A DNA stretch of 64,000 bases from Lucinisca nassula (lineage: Eukaryota > Mollusca > Bivalvia > Lucinida > Lucinidae), in the NCBI GenBank assembly GCA_963580285.1, contig OY757010.1, positions 60,906,406 to 60,970,405 of the forward strand, written 5' to 3'. How positions within the stretch are numbered: the stretch's first letter is position 1; each line of letters opens with the position of its first letter. Below are positions 52,101-54,622 of the stretch, one piece after another. A program made the position numbers and the translations under genes. The notes beneath the pieces are model-generated. The model was not told the origin of the DNA, searched no databases, and saw only the letters and a program-made list of their open reading frames with translations.

Positions 52101-54622
52101 AACCGTGCTATAATGAGAGGAGTACTAAAGGGACTGAAGTGTATCAAGTGCCATCAATACAATTCAATGGATTATATATATCCGCCCCCACCCCCGCCCA
52201 TCAGGGCTTGGAGAAATAGATGGGCTGCACAATGCTTCCACACAGAGTTGATACCGACTGCATTATGAGTACTGGTAATCTGCTTATAAGGTCTAAGCCT
52301 GCCCTGGAAAACTGCTGCGAGTCGGCCCACCCATGCATATAAACCCTATTGGTTTCATTGAGCGACAGGGCTTGAGGTGTCATTTCATCTCAGTATCGGG
52401 TAAAAGTCCCACAAAATTGGAAGCAACGTCTCCAAAATGACCTAAATAGTGTTGACGGGGATGTTAAACATCAAATCAACAAACAAACAATGGGTCATAT
52501 CCCCATGAGCGATAACTAAAATACCATGGTATCCAGAGTTCTGGTTCTTGCACATTTTACACACCTCATCCACATTTTCATTTCTGCCACATGGCATAAT
52601 TATATCTCAAAGGGGTTGAAGCTATAGCACTCACAAGGTTATATTATCAAGGGAGATAACTCCAATGAAATGACAGCAAGAATTGTGATTCTTTCCAATG
52701 ACATGCATTAATTTCATTGACTGCCCTCAATTATAACTATACAAAGTGCTTACAATATATTTCAAGCAGTGTTGGAGCCATGGCACCCAGAGTTGTGGTT
52801 CTTGCCCATGACATGACATGACTATCACTGTACCAAGTCATATCTCAAATGGTGTTGAAGTGATTATATTGTAAAGGGAGATAACTACTATACAAGGGCA
52901 ACCAGGGTTGTGGTTCTAGCATACGACATGCCTTCTACTAATTGTGTACTGTACCATGATACTAGAAACGTTATTCTTATATCAAAAAGTATTGGAGCTG
53001 TAGAAATTACAAGGTTGTGTGTATAGATAAATTAAGGGTGAAGAAGCTTCCTAATAAAATCCTCTCATCAAACTTCATATTTCATGCAAGAGAAGTAAAA
53101 TGAATTCAAAGCCCTTGTCAGTGGTTGAATTAACAATTCTCAGTCACTCTACAGTATAGTTGTTACTTTGATGTGAGAATAAAAACATATCTTTTAGGTT
53201 TCTGCTGAACCAAATTATTGCATCATGATAATTTATTCACTTTCTTCTTAATGCAAAACTATTTTGGCTTCAAAGTGCTACAAAACAAGCTTTTTTCAAA
53301 AGATAGACTAGTTTCGCACTGAAAATTACGGCCGAAAATGGTTAATTTGAGCGCGTAACTAGTCCATTTGATGATTTTTTTTATTTTTCAATTATTTTCA
53401 ATAAAAGCTACCCACAATGTTTACAATACACATTTTAAACTCAAAAACCCTTTCAGAATTATCATAGGAGTCAAAGCAGTGAAGATTTTCAGGTTTTTCC
53501 TTCTCCTGTAAAATTTTGAAAACTGCAGATAGAATAGTTTCGCGCTAAAGCCTCGATTTGGTGTCATGAACTGCGTACTTATGAAAAAATATACTTTGCT
53601 TCACATCATAGTCTAACTATAAATCTAGCTTCAGCTGGATGAGATATAAACTGTAGGCGGGGTTATCCTGAAGCAAAGAGTTTACATGAAGACTGTAACC
53701 TAGACATAATATGCACTGCCCTACATCTTGGTGCCACTATTTAAGTCTCCGCTTAGTCTGATACGTATTATAGGAGTTAGCCAAAAACAAAACCAATAAC
53801 AGAAATTTTCAAAGCAACATAATATTTGGTGGACCGTAACCTCAAAACAACATGCACTGCGCCACATCATGGTCTAACTATATATCCAGTTTCAGCTTGA
53901 TTGAATGTTAATTGTAGGAGGAGTTAGCAAGAAACCACAGAAAATTTTTTTAAGGGACAAAACTGTTAATATTTGGCCAACTACTTCTTCGAAACAATAT
54001 GCACTGCTCCACATCATGGTTTAACTGTATGTCAAGTTTCAGCTTGATCGGATCTAAATTGTAGTAGGACTTAGCCAGAACCAAATGTTTATGGAAATTT
54101 TCAAAGAGGCATCACCCAATATTTGGTGGACTGTAACCTAGAAATAATATGTGCTGCTTCACATCATGGTCTAACTATACATAGTTTCAGCTCGATCGGA
54201 TGTAAAATGTAGGAGTTATCCTGAAACGAAATGTTTACAGACAATTTCAAAGGGGCAAAACTCTATAAATATTTGGTGGACAGTACACTCGAAACAATAT
54301 GCACTGCCCCACATCTAATAAGTTTCAGTTTAATCGGATTCAGTTTCACTGAAAACTAAAAGTTTACAGACGGACGGACGTATGCCAAGGGACATAACAT
54401 AATATAACCGTTATACAAAAGGGCGAATAAAAGAGCAGGTATTCTCATTATTTGGCTCACACCGAGGTTTTGTTGCATTACCGTAGATAGCAAAATCATC
54501 ATCCGCGAAGTTTTCTTGTTCTTGCTTGGCAGGTTTACCAGGAGGGGGCGGGGGAGGGGGTGGAGCTGCTGAGGGGTACCAGTCATCTCTGTGGCCACCA
54601 TATAATTCAAAGTCAAAATCAT
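6612..54622 (-). CDS. NKRF: NKRF-like RNA-binding protein gene, 13 coding exons, 5' end missing
   Basis: Exons in transcript order: 54622-54482, 44886-44788, 42695-42507, 36490-36327, 34201-34103, 32895-32684, 30227-30113, 27897-27604, 25381-25111, 20873-20718, 15442-15181, 11220-11097, 7121-6612. Every junction keeps one frame; after two leading bases there are 877 codons and a TGA. Seen: N-terminal Asp/Pro/RGG-rich part (about residues 1-142), dsRBD-like segments near 340-437, 505-555 and 630-705, and an R3H-like C-terminus near 755-830 ending in a KYELVP motif. Known of the family: vertebrate NKRF has dsRBD-like repeats, a G-patch that recruits DHX15 and an R3H domain; it acts in the nucleus/nucleolus on NF-kB targets and pre-rRNA with XRN2. 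Inferred: a nucleolar RNA-binding orthologue or paralogue. Odd: no G-patch is visible, the N-terminal half is longer than in vertebrates, and the initiating exon is not found. Another dsRBD/R3H protein is possible. Confidence 0.75.
7136..7645. mobile_element. TTAACCC MITE family b, containing a SINE-B
   Basis: Ends TTAACCCTTTTTATACC and GTACAAAATGGGTTAA; core half GATCTGGGCCTGCACTGTTT. The left TTAA is only 15 bp upstream of the splice acceptor of exon 13. A SINE-B (7338-7628) is inserted near the right end. Other copies: 7748-7878 (truncated), 14202-14428, 20382-20598, 43249-43466. Confidence 0.8.
7338..7628 (-). mobile_element. SINE-B copy with 14-bp target duplication
   Basis: Minus-strand copy of the SINE-B family. 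The flanks GTACAAAATGGGTT at 7324-7337 and 7629-7642 are identical, so the ends are precise. Confidence 0.9.
8027..8335 (+). mobile_element. SINE-B copy
   Basis: Complete copy from GGCCCCCGCCC to (CAAA)n, flanked by TTCATGCCTA at 8017-8026 and 8336-8345. Confidence 0.88.
8390..8550 (+). repeat. Minisatellite of about 22 bp
   Basis: About seven imperfect units of the form TTGCATATACCAATGATTGA. The open frames on both strands through it are repeat translations, not genes. It ends exactly where the pogo-like element at 8552 begins. Confidence 0.75.
8552..9627. mobile_element. pogo/Tigger-like element, 1.08 kb
   Basis: Ends CACTCGGACCTTGTTATAGC and, inverted, CACCTCAACCTCGTTATAAC, with TA on each side. 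Repeated TATAACACGG motifs near both ends look like subterminal transposase sites. No transposase fragment was recognised. Confidence 0.65.
9795..10436 (+). mobile_element. SINE-B copy split by a SINE-C
   Basis: The first part, 9795-9937, stops after GTGCGAGTCAGAC; the rest, 10266-10436, resumes at CAGACCGTCCATGC. The SINE-C between is on the opposite strand. CAGAC is present on both sides. Confidence 0.85.
9938..10265 (-). mobile_element. SINE-C copy (tRNA-headed) nested in SINE-B
   Basis: Read on the minus strand it begins GGAGCGTGATAGCTCAGTGG (box A) and contains GGTTCGATCCC (box B), so the head comes from a tRNA. The body includes AGGGAGAACCATCCCCTGTG and GTGTAGGCTTTCATCCTGC. Other copies: 58440-59063 (carrying a nested SINE-B) and 60990-61262. 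Confidence 0.85.
10591..10818. mobile_element. TTAAGGGG MITE (family h)
   Basis: TTAAGGGGAATTGATACACC to ATTCCCCTTAA, with the core hairpin AAAGGAAAGAATTTGCTCCT and its complement around 10675-10715. Other copies: 23572-23790, 30483-30713, 33012-33258, 44919-45160. A TTAA flank is seen on most. Confidence 0.8.
10845..11065 (+). mobile_element. SINE-F copy
   Basis: The head GTCACCCAGTTGGAAAGAGC and GTGAGTTCAAGCC resembles a tRNA with box A and B remnants; the body is GGTACTCCAGTTTTCCCCAC and the tail A/T-rich. It ends about 30 bp from exon 12's donor. A degenerate copy lies at 38165-38305. Confidence 0.65.
11097..11220 (-). CDS. NKRF: Exon 12: third dsRBD-like unit, second part
   Basis: 124 bp, acceptor TTTATTTCAG, donor GAGG|GTGAGT; phase 2 to phase 0. 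It encodes [20 protein letters not shown] and [15 protein letters not shown], a typical final strand, glycine turn and C-terminal helix of a dsRBD. The clearest NKRF-like dsRBD half in the gene. Confidence 0.85.
11533..13733 (-). mobile_element. Penelope-like retroelement, 5' truncated
   Basis: Contains a Penelope-type reverse transcriptase frame and about 580 bp of 3' non-coding sequence (11533-12112). The 5' side stops at about 13733, where 37 bp of Helitron-like sequence is joined. No GIY-YIG endonuclease domain is seen after the RT. One-sided truncation is usual for target-primed insertion. Confidence 0.85.
12113..13733 (-). pseudogene. Penelope-like reverse transcriptase, inactivated
   Basis: The 484-codon open part starts at 13567, but the frame continues upstream through [16 protein letters not shown] to about 13733, broken by one TGA at 13613-13615. 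Family motifs: [20 protein letters not shown], the motif B region [11 protein letters not shown] (residues 208-218 of the open part) and the catalytic YLDDL (253-257). Motif A reads [13 protein letters not shown]: an Asn sits at residue 125, where Penelope RTs carry the metal-binding Asp. So it is dead twice over. The ATG at 13567 is internal and not the element's real start. Confidence 0.9.
13857..14045. mobile_element. TTAACCC MITE, divergent type
   Basis: TTAACCCATATATGCCTAGC followed by a core hairpin (AAACAGTGTAGACC / GGCCTACACTGTTTG). The right end is not clear. Confidence 0.5.
14202..14428. mobile_element. TTAACCC MITE family b
   Basis: Left end AACCCATTTAGTACCAGAAA, core GATCAGATGCCGCAGAATGC, right part TTCCATGTGGTACAACTGGG. 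The right terminus has drifted and runs into a SINE-G remnant. Confidence 0.7.
14440..14590 (-). mobile_element. SINE-G remnant
   Basis: On the minus strand it keeps a box-B-like GTTCAATCCC, the GAGGTCCTGTCTC block and GACCTTGGTGTT. Same family as 31025-32627 and 43005-43125. Confidence 0.55.
14736..15042 (-). mobile_element. SINE-A, complete copy
   Basis: On the minus strand: GCCGGCCTCGGTAGCTCAGT (box A), GGTTCGATACC (box B), then GGAGATTGATCATGAAATC, and a tail TAAACTTCAACACAAACAAAC. It is a tRNA-derived SINE, not a tRNA gene: no CCA-ready acceptor and a 230-bp body follow. The tail resembles SINE-B's, suggesting one LINE partner. Confidence 0.88.
15181..15442 (-). CDS. NKRF: Exon 11: third dsRBD-like unit, first part
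   Basis: 262 bp, acceptor AAATTTAG, donor TATCT|GTAAAT; phase 1 to phase 2. After a basic helix it encodes [20 protein letters not shown] and an [20 protein letters not shown] strand. This matches the vertebrate NKRF arrangement of a valine-rich 'VVxE' strand, an Asn/Phe turn and a hydrophobic strand with a Trp before the cysteine-led dsRBD half. Confidence 0.85.
15643..17980. mobile_element. Helitron-like element with about 10 tandem units of 167 bp
   Basis: Starts AACAAGAGGGCCCAGAGGG; ends in a hairpin (AGCTCACCTTGTCAC / GTGACAGGTGAGCT) followed by CTAA, the CTRR-type end of Helitrons. In between, units such as TATAATTTGAACAATCTTGG and AGGTCCACTAGATGAAGC repeat about every 165-168 bp from 15.73 to 17.28 kb. 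Bivalves are known to carry pearl-type elements with tandem repeats of about 160 bp; the match to BIV160 is by style, not alignment. A pogo-like MITE interrupts the last unit. Confidence 0.75.
17285..17640. mobile_element. pogo-like MITE inserted at TA in a satellite unit
   Basis: Ends CAGTAGAACTTCGATCGCTC and, inverted, CAGTCGAACTTCGATGGCTC, with TA at 17283-17284 and 17641-17642. Neighbouring units read CACTATAATTTG uninterrupted, which gives the empty site. The core is a palindrome, GAATCGCCTCAATGAGGCGA. Confidence 0.88.
18098..18546. mobile_element. Two TTAACCC family a MITEs
   Basis: First copy 18098-18246 with a decayed right end (GCGGGACAATGG); second 18337-18546 in the opposite orientation. 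Both carry the GATCAGATGGCTTC core hairpin. Confidence 0.7.
19086..19398 (-). mobile_element. SINE-B copy
   Basis: Minus-strand copy with tail TTTGTTTGTTTGAATTGAGG and a degenerate head at 19375-19398. Region 18547-19085 shows no recognisable feature. Confidence 0.8.
19502..19748. mobile_element. GGGCCAGTTGTT-type MITE
   Basis: Inverted ends GGGCCAGTTGTTCAAAGC and GAACAACTGGCCCC. The core resembles GTGAGCAGCTTTTGCA but is worn. Another worn left end is at 19820-19945. Confidence 0.7.
20184..20690. mobile_element. MITE family d with two nested insertions
   Basis: Backbone ACCCTAAGTATTCTGACACC ... AAAAATAGCTGAATGAG ... CCAAATACATATGG. Inside: a 5'-truncated SINE-B (about 20229-20325, ACCATACT on both sides) and a family b MITE (20378-20602, TTAA on both sides). 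Other family d copies: 28360-28590 and 33535-34075. Confidence 0.7.
20718..20873 (-). CDS. NKRF: Exon 10: end of second dsRBD-like unit
   Basis: 156 bp, acceptor TTTTTATACAG, donor AAAG|GTTTGT, phase 1 at both ends. [20 protein letters not shown] continues the helix of the dsRBD begun in exon 9; a linker with [15 protein letters not shown] follows. The giant palindrome at 20921 starts 47 bp upstream of this acceptor, and a MITE ends about 25 bp beyond the donor. Confidence 0.85.
21850..22040. mobile_element. TTAACCC family a MITE in the right arm
   Basis: TTAA at 21846-21849 and 22041-22044. The left arm of the palindrome keeps the uninterrupted site (TACATTAATTACTTG, 21347-21361) with a single TTAA, so insertion with TTAA duplication is shown directly. 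Confidence 0.92.
22080..22585 (+). repeat. 43-bp minisatellite, about 12 units
   Basis: Units read GAACCTTGCTCCGGTGAATC then AAGTATGGTGCCGAAC(T)TTGACT, with two alternating variants (CTCCGG/CTCTGG and TTTGACT/TGTGACT). The left arm of the palindrome has only about two units (21240-21310). One stray unit is at 23085-23127. Confidence 0.9.
22869..23068. mobile_element. TTAACCC family a MITE
   Basis: Left ATAACCATTATCCTGCTGAA, right TTCAGCAGGATAGGGGTTAG; core CTGGCTTCTTCCGAAAGCCA is slightly worn. Confidence 0.7.
23222..23825 (-). mobile_element. SINE-A with a second SINE-A and a MITE nested inside
   Basis: The outer minus-strand SINE-A is in three pieces (about 23222-23312, 23526-23572, 23790-23825). 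A plus-strand SINE-A lies at about 23313-23512, flanked by ACATAAGGGTTAA on both sides. A TTAAGGGG MITE lies at 23572-23790. Confidence 0.8.
23869..24172 (+). mobile_element. SINE-B copy
   Basis: Complete copy from GGCCCCCACCCATCGGGG to AAATCAAACATAC. Region 24172-24600 has no recognised feature. Confidence 0.85.
24600..25050 (-). pseudogene. Two decayed partial tandem copies of exon 9
   Basis: Copy B covers 24841-25012 with about 70 bp of the following intron; copy C keeps 24693-24745 plus intron. Both repeat the donor-side intron sequence at 25050-25110. Copy B encodes the same [20 protein letters not shown] stretch but has a two-base deletion just before the donor that shifts the frame to a stop, and its 5' half is replaced by a 36-bp G-rich tract. 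The donors remain, no clear acceptor does, so they are unlikely to be spliced in. Confidence 0.85.
25111..25381 (-). CDS. NKRF: Exon 9: start of second dsRBD-like unit
   Basis: 271 bp, acceptor AATTTTGTAG, donor TTCAG|GTAAGT, phase 0 to phase 1. It encodes a Lys-rich start, [16 protein letters not shown] and, at the end, [15 protein letters not shown]. The last stretch aligns by eye with the first dsRBD strand segment of vertebrate NKRF, where Cys-Glu-Val and a Leu-Thr-Thr-Gly turn occur at the same places. Two truncated copies of this exon follow at 24600-25050. Confidence 0.85.
25399..25611. mobile_element. TTAACCC family a MITE beside exon 9
   Basis: TTAACCCTTGTCCTGCTGAA to CAGCAGGTCAAGGGTTAA. 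Its TTAA lies 18 bp upstream of exon 9's acceptor, so any branch point must lie in or next to MITE sequence. Confidence 0.85.
25647..25872. mobile_element. MITE family c (TACTGTAAAAATCCTAA ends)
   Basis: Left TACTGTAAAAATCCTAAAAA, right TAGGATCATTACAGTA. The core hairpin CTGATCACACTGCTCCTGAA / GGGGCAGTCTGATCTGGGTC has the same outer arm (ACAGTGTA) as families a and b. Other copies: 37840-38057; worn ones near 2765, 26455, 48560 and 59330. Confidence 0.7.
26205..26450. mobile_element. GGGCCAGTTGTT-type MITE
   Basis: Near-perfect core GTGAGCAGCTTTTGCATTTG and complement at 26301-26340; ends GGGGCCATTTTTTCAAAAC and GAACAACTGGACCC. It also shows the uninterrupted version of the site where the foldback inserted at 1532. 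Confidence 0.75.
26760..27420 (+). repeat. 64-bp minisatellite
   Basis: About ten imperfect units made of two similar halves (CTTAGCTTTCAAGACTCTAT and GATAGCTGTCAAAACTCCAT). The units at 27000-27190 are almost identical, the outer ones diverged. Lies in the intron between exons 8 and 9. Confidence 0.85.
27604..27897 (-). CDS. NKRF: Exon 8: first dsRBD-like unit
   Basis: 294 bp, phase 0 on both sides, acceptor TGTTTTCAG, donor GCAGAG|GTATGC. After a helix ([15 protein letters not shown]) it encodes [20 protein letters not shown] and a following helix, the strand-turn-helix pattern of a degenerate dsRBD: a glycine-rich turn, then paired lysines at the helix start. It ends in an acidic [11 protein letters not shown] linker. 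Confidence 0.85.
27965..28340. mobile_element. pogo-like MITE with ATAACG motifs
   Basis: Both ends carry CGTTATAACGA-type repeats in inverted orientation. The centre is the palindrome GTTAGAATCGCCTTGGTGAG and complement, the same core type as the MITEs at 17.4 and 37.6 kb. Confidence 0.6.
28360..28590. mobile_element. MITE family d
   Basis: CCTGAGTATTTGGACACC ... AATAGCTGGATGAGTGGC ... ATACTGTAAATACAGTA. Its right end touches a separate hairpin (AAGGAAAGAATTTGTTCC, 28603-28675). Confidence 0.65.
28960..29165 (-). pseudogene. Fragment of a non-LTR RNase H domain
   Basis: Minus-strand translation gives [20 protein letters not shown] followed by [11 protein letters not shown] and MSEWQAEW, the GNExAD motif and following helix of the RNase H domain in some LINE pol proteins. 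It ends in a stop and has no RT next to it. Confidence 0.75.
29530..30015 (+). pseudogene. 3' end of a CR1/Jockey-like LINE
   Basis: The 29559-29885 frame encodes [20 protein letters not shown] and [17 protein letters not shown], typical of the region after the RT in such LINEs. Upstream the frame has a stop at 29547, where the family has Trp. The tail has GATAGATAGATG repeats. 5' truncated. Confidence 0.8.
30113..30227 (-). CDS. NKRF: Exon 7: short charged linker
   Basis: 115 bp, acceptor ATTACAG, donor AAAG|GTACTG; enters phase 2, leaves phase 0. It encodes an [15 protein letters not shown] charged run followed by [16 protein letters not shown]. Codon completion with exon 6 gives arginine. 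Confidence 0.8.
30483..30713. mobile_element. TTAAGGGG MITE (family h)
   Basis: TTAAGGGGAATTGGTACACC to CATTCCCCTTAA. The left arm of the core has a deletion, so the hairpin is shorter than in its sisters. Confidence 0.75.
30826..31020. mobile_element. pogo-like MITE with GACCATTTACGGTC core
   Basis: Ends ACCACAACCTCTTTATAACAC and an inverted TATAAC-type end; core palindrome TATAGAAAAATGACCATTTA and complement. The same core is seen near 2600-2640, 3270-3320 and 10450-10500. Confidence 0.6.
31121..32530 (+). mobile_element. CR1/Jockey-like LINE, 5' truncated
   Basis: Contains the reverse transcriptase from its finger region onward and a short 3' UTR ending GTGAACCTAGATAGA. It is inserted within SINE-G. 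The upstream endonuclease ORF is absent. Confidence 0.8.
31128..32359 (+). pseudogene. LINE reverse transcriptase, frameshifted
   Basis: Frame 31128-32009 encodes [20 protein letters not shown], motif [37 protein letters not shown] and the catalytic FADDTAVY. At about 31970 a small indel shifts to the frame 31958-32359, which carries [33 protein letters not shown] and [17 protein letters not shown]. The catalytic residues are intact; the frameshift and 5' truncation inactivate it. The nearest families are CR1/Jockey-like by motif style. Confidence 0.88.
32684..32895 (-). CDS. NKRF: Exon 6: helical segment before the first dsRBD-like unit
   Basis: 212 bp, acceptor TTTTCTGCAG, donor CTAAG|GTATGT; enters phase 0, leaves phase 2. 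It encodes a Glu/Ala/Lys start, [20 protein letters not shown], and a helical [17 protein letters not shown] stretch. No named domain is recognised; the repeated KALNVL-type helix resembles the last helix of a dsRBD. Confidence 0.8.
33012..33258. mobile_element. TTAAGGGG MITE (family h)
   Basis: The near-perfect core AGGAAAGAATTTGCTCCTTA and complement at 33130-33170; flanking GAGTTGCCTCCCCTGAAG as in the other copies. The termini are slightly mutated. Confidence 0.75.
33535..34075. mobile_element. MITE family d with a nested SINE-B
   Basis: Family d from ACCGTATTTACCCTAAATTT to ATACTGTAAATACAG, interrupted at AATACATACT, which is present on both sides of the SINE-B at about 33744-34046 (minus strand). 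Confidence 0.75.
34103..34201 (-). CDS. NKRF: Exon 5, followed by a GC donor
   Basis: 99 bp, phase 0 on both sides, acceptor TTTTTTTTCAG. It encodes [20 protein letters not shown] and a short tail. The expected donor position reads AAG|GCAAGA, which fits the consensus of GC-AG introns; no in-frame GT donor lies nearby, and joining here keeps frame with exon 6. Confidence 0.75.
34508..34647 (-). mobile_element. SINE-B, head half only
   Basis: Head half of the SINE-B family, joined on its left to a fragment of a family a MITE (34408-34450) and on its right directly to Helitron-like sequence. Confidence 0.75.
34648..36267. mobile_element. Helitron-like element, 5' truncated, tandem units
   Basis: About eight units of roughly 165-170 bp like those at 15.6-17.3 kb (GCTATAATTTGAACAATCTT, CCTATATAAGTCAATGTAAA). 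Ends CGTGACAGGTGAGCTAA. The 5' end is replaced by a SINE-B fragment. Confidence 0.7.
36327..36490 (-). CDS. NKRF: Exon 4: basic Ala/Lys/Arg segment
   Basis: 164 bp; acceptor ATTCAG, donor AAAG|GTATTT; enters in phase 1 and leaves in phase 0. The peptide begins [16 protein letters not shown] and continues with Ala/Lys/Gln helix-forming sequence, then [16 protein letters not shown]. Its first ATG is internal, not a start: the two preceding bases complete a glycine codon with exon 3. The amplified 96-bp array begins about 25 bp upstream of the acceptor. Confidence 0.8.
36517..37476 (+). repeat. 96-bp tandem array made from a transposon end
   Basis: Ten units start every 96 bp (AGAACTTCAATGGCTC at 36521, 36617, 36713 ... 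37385). Each unit holds the left end of the pogo-like MITE that follows, plus about 40 bp (TTCCTCAGATTGCTCCAGG). The long open frames on both strands (for example 36530-37378) are repeat translations: 96 is divisible by three. Confidence 0.93.
37477..37821. mobile_element. pogo-like MITE next to the array
   Basis: Ends CAGTAGAACTTCGATGGCTC and, inverted, CAGTCGAACTTTAATGGCTC, with TA on each side. Core palindrome GAATCGCCTCGATGAGGCGA. Sister of 17285-17640; worn fragments lie near 15537, 30730 and 38290. Confidence 0.85.
37840..38057. mobile_element. MITE family c
   Basis: ATTGTAAAAATCCTAAAAAT to CATTACAGTAGG with the core AGACTGCTCCATTAGGAGCA. A short separate palindrome of the GAATTGCCTCGATGAGGCAA type lies at 38100-38145. 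Confidence 0.7.
38400..38637 (-). mobile_element. SINE-E copy
   Basis: Tail ATAATAATAATCAACTTTAT (plus strand) and, on the minus strand, a head with GTGGTGCAAGGGTAAATA and a box-B-like GTTCAAGTCC. The second copy, 47245-47475, has box B GTTCGATCCC. Both share AGAGGGCCACATG. Confidence 0.7.
38880..40625. repeat. Satellite-type elements with 'GACAAGCCATTTT' and 'TTACGTAACTTGCC' units
   Basis: 38.95-39.75 kb has about four diverged units of roughly 190 bp (ACAAGCCATTTTTGGCC, AAATTTCATCAATTC). 39.86-40.62 kb is an element starting GAGCTGTCAGTGAAACTGAC and ending GCGGGGCCCTAAAT, with repeated GTTACGTAACTTGCCATGAA units and GGACAGA/GATG tracts. A short deletion version is at 45285-45420. No coding sequence. 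Confidence 0.55.
41132..41435 (+). mobile_element. SINE-B with 15-bp target duplication
   Basis: Complete copy. AAATTGAATTCTATT is repeated exactly at 41117-41131 and 41436-41450. Region 40630-41110 has no recognised feature apart from a short hairpin at 40705-40760. Confidence 0.92.
41624..42447. mobile_element. Helitron-like element, short
   Basis: Starts AACAAGAGGACCATGATGG, has about three tandem units, a (GATG)n tract at 42327-42385 and ends GGCTCAGGTGAGCTAA with a hairpin. It ends 60 bp from exon 3's donor. A related 3' fragment is at 44406-44668. Confidence 0.7.
42507..42695 (-). CDS. NKRF: Exon 3: RGG-box segment
   Basis: 189 bp, acceptor CCTAG, donor AGAG|GTAAGT, phase 1 at both ends. 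It encodes [10 protein letters not shown] followed by many RGG, GRGG and GRGRGRG repeats: a low-complexity Arg/Gly/Gln/Asn region expected to bind RNA and to be arginine-methylated. Open in this frame only; the plus-strand frames across it are shadows. Confidence 0.8.
42723..42952. mobile_element. TTAACCC MITE family e
   Basis: TTAACCCATTGTATGCTAG to CAGCATACAATGTGTTAA; core GTGCTGCGTTCTGCGGCG. It begins 28 bp upstream of exon 3's acceptor. Confidence 0.75.
43005..43125 (-). mobile_element. SINE-G tail half
   Basis: Minus-strand CTTAGCTGTTGGTGAGACG and AAACTCAAACACAC, plus the GAGGTCCCGTCTCC block. The head is missing. Confidence 0.6.
43249..43466. mobile_element. TTAACCC MITE family b
   Basis: TTAACCCATTTAGTACCAG to TTGGTACAAAAAGGGTTAA; core GATCAGACGCCGCAGAACGA. 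Confidence 0.78.
43650..44110. repeat. Tandem duplication carrying family a MITE halves
   Basis: A full family a MITE (43650-43853) is followed by about 90 bp of unique sequence (AGAAAACCTGCATCTGAAAA). Then comes a second MITE right half (43946-44022) and a second copy of the unique part (44028-44110). This fits one segment duplicated about 170 bp apart. Confidence 0.75.
44788..44886 (-). CDS. NKRF: Exon 2: Ser/Pro/Arg/Gly-rich segment
   Basis: 99 bp between a TTTTTTAG acceptor and a GAG|GTGAGT donor, phase 1 at both ends. It encodes a Ser-rich start, then RGDGRGRG and FRGG motifs typical of RGG-box RNA-binding tails. Flanked on the plus-right side by a TTAAGGGG-type MITE and on the left by a degenerate TTAACCC MITE end. 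Confidence 0.75.
44919..45160. mobile_element. TTAAGGGG MITE (family h)
   Basis: TTAAGGGGTTGGATACACC to ATTCCCCTGAA with the core GGAAAGAATTTGATCC. It begins about 33 bp upstream of exon 2's acceptor. Confidence 0.72.
45637..46930 (-). mobile_element. mariner transposon, 1294 bp
   Basis: Both ends read CGAGGGTAGGCTGAAAA... inverted, about 36 bp with one mismatch, flanked by TA (45635-45636, 46931-46932). The length is that of a complete mariner. Confidence 0.95.
45701..46750 (-). pseudogene. mariner transposase, inactivated
   Basis: One frame from 46750 to 45701 with a single TAG at 46481-46483. Seen: helix-turn-helix N-terminus ([32 protein letters not shown]), first catalytic Asp in [15 protein letters not shown], and the third in [13 protein letters not shown]. 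The second position reads [10 protein letters not shown], where active mariners have Asp: a Gly replacement. The D,D34D triad is therefore broken as well as the frame. The C-terminus [16 protein letters not shown] is typical of the family. Confidence 0.95.
47245..47475 (-). mobile_element. SINE-E copy
   Basis: tRNA-like head on the minus strand (GTGGTGCAGTGGTAAATCAT, GTTCGATCCC) and tail ending ATAATAATAACAATCAAC in plus orientation. Confidence 0.75.
47735..48960. mobile_element. Two copies of the AATGAACACCCC element
   Basis: Copies at about 47735-48000 and 48675-48960, in the same orientation; the copy at 6289-6560 is inverted. Each has an AACACCCCCTTA...CCCC / GGGG inner hairpin, the palindrome CTCGTTAGAACCGCCTCAAT and complement, and ends near GTTATCGTAATGAT. 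The DNA between them (48000-48560) is unassigned. Confidence 0.7.
49830..51660 (+). repeat. 165-bp tandem array with higher-order repeat
   Basis: About ten units: CCAGTAGTGACAGTCAC starts at 50654, 50820, 50984, 51149, 51314 and 51479. A block of three units (495 bp) is itself repeated: AGTTTCTCACAGTACCCTG at 50761 and 51256 with the same rare variants. Confidence 0.88.
51718..51825 (-). mobile_element. SINE-A tail fragment
   Basis: The tail and start of the body only (GGCCTATTCAACACTATTTA, CCACACTTTGCCTGGGC). Confidence 0.7.
51957..52133. mobile_element. pogo-like MITE
   Basis: CAGTGCCATCCCTTTATAACGC at the left, inverted CGTGCTATAATGAGAGGAG at the right, with several GTTATAA motifs. 177 bp. 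Confidence 0.6.
52190..52490 (+). mobile_element. SINE-B copy
   Basis: CCCGCCCATCAGGGCTTGG to CAACAAACAAACAA. Somewhat diverged. After it, 52.5-53.3 kb has diverged tandem units (GGTTCTTGCACATTTTACAC type). Confidence 0.82.
54482..54622 (-). CDS. NKRF: Exon 1 of those found: acidic, polyproline segment
   Basis: The acceptor TTTTCAG is followed by two bases completing a split codon, then an Asp/Phe/Tyr-rich stretch (DFDFELYGG), a run of eight prolines and a second acidic motif ([10 protein letters not shown]). The donor TACG|GTAATG leaves one base, matching the next exon's phase. A GT ten bases or so further on would break the frame with the next exon. The upstream exon must end one base into a codon. 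Confidence 0.65.

Larger units (their letters stand above)
49508..53562. mobile_element. 4.05-kb element with inverted termini, no transposase
   Basis: The ends CGAGGCTTTAGCGCGAAACT are exact inverted copies of about 25 bp. A second inverted motif (CAGTGCGAAACTAGT) sits about 200-240 bp inside each end. ATTT flanks both sides, and the uninterrupted AATATTTGGTG site is visible in neighbouring units. Inside: a 165-bp tandem array, a SINE-A piece, a pogo-like MITE, a SINE-B and a second diverged array. The superfamily is not recognised. Confidence 0.75.
49060..54395. repeat. Host repeat array (about 170-bp units) split by a 4-kb insertion
   Basis: Units of the form TAATATTTGGTGGACTGTAA ... CACATCATGGTCTAACTAT ... 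AGGAGGAGTTAGC fill 49080-49507 and 53560-54390. The right part ends GACGGACGGACGTATGCC, about 85 bp from exon 1. Confidence 0.75.
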
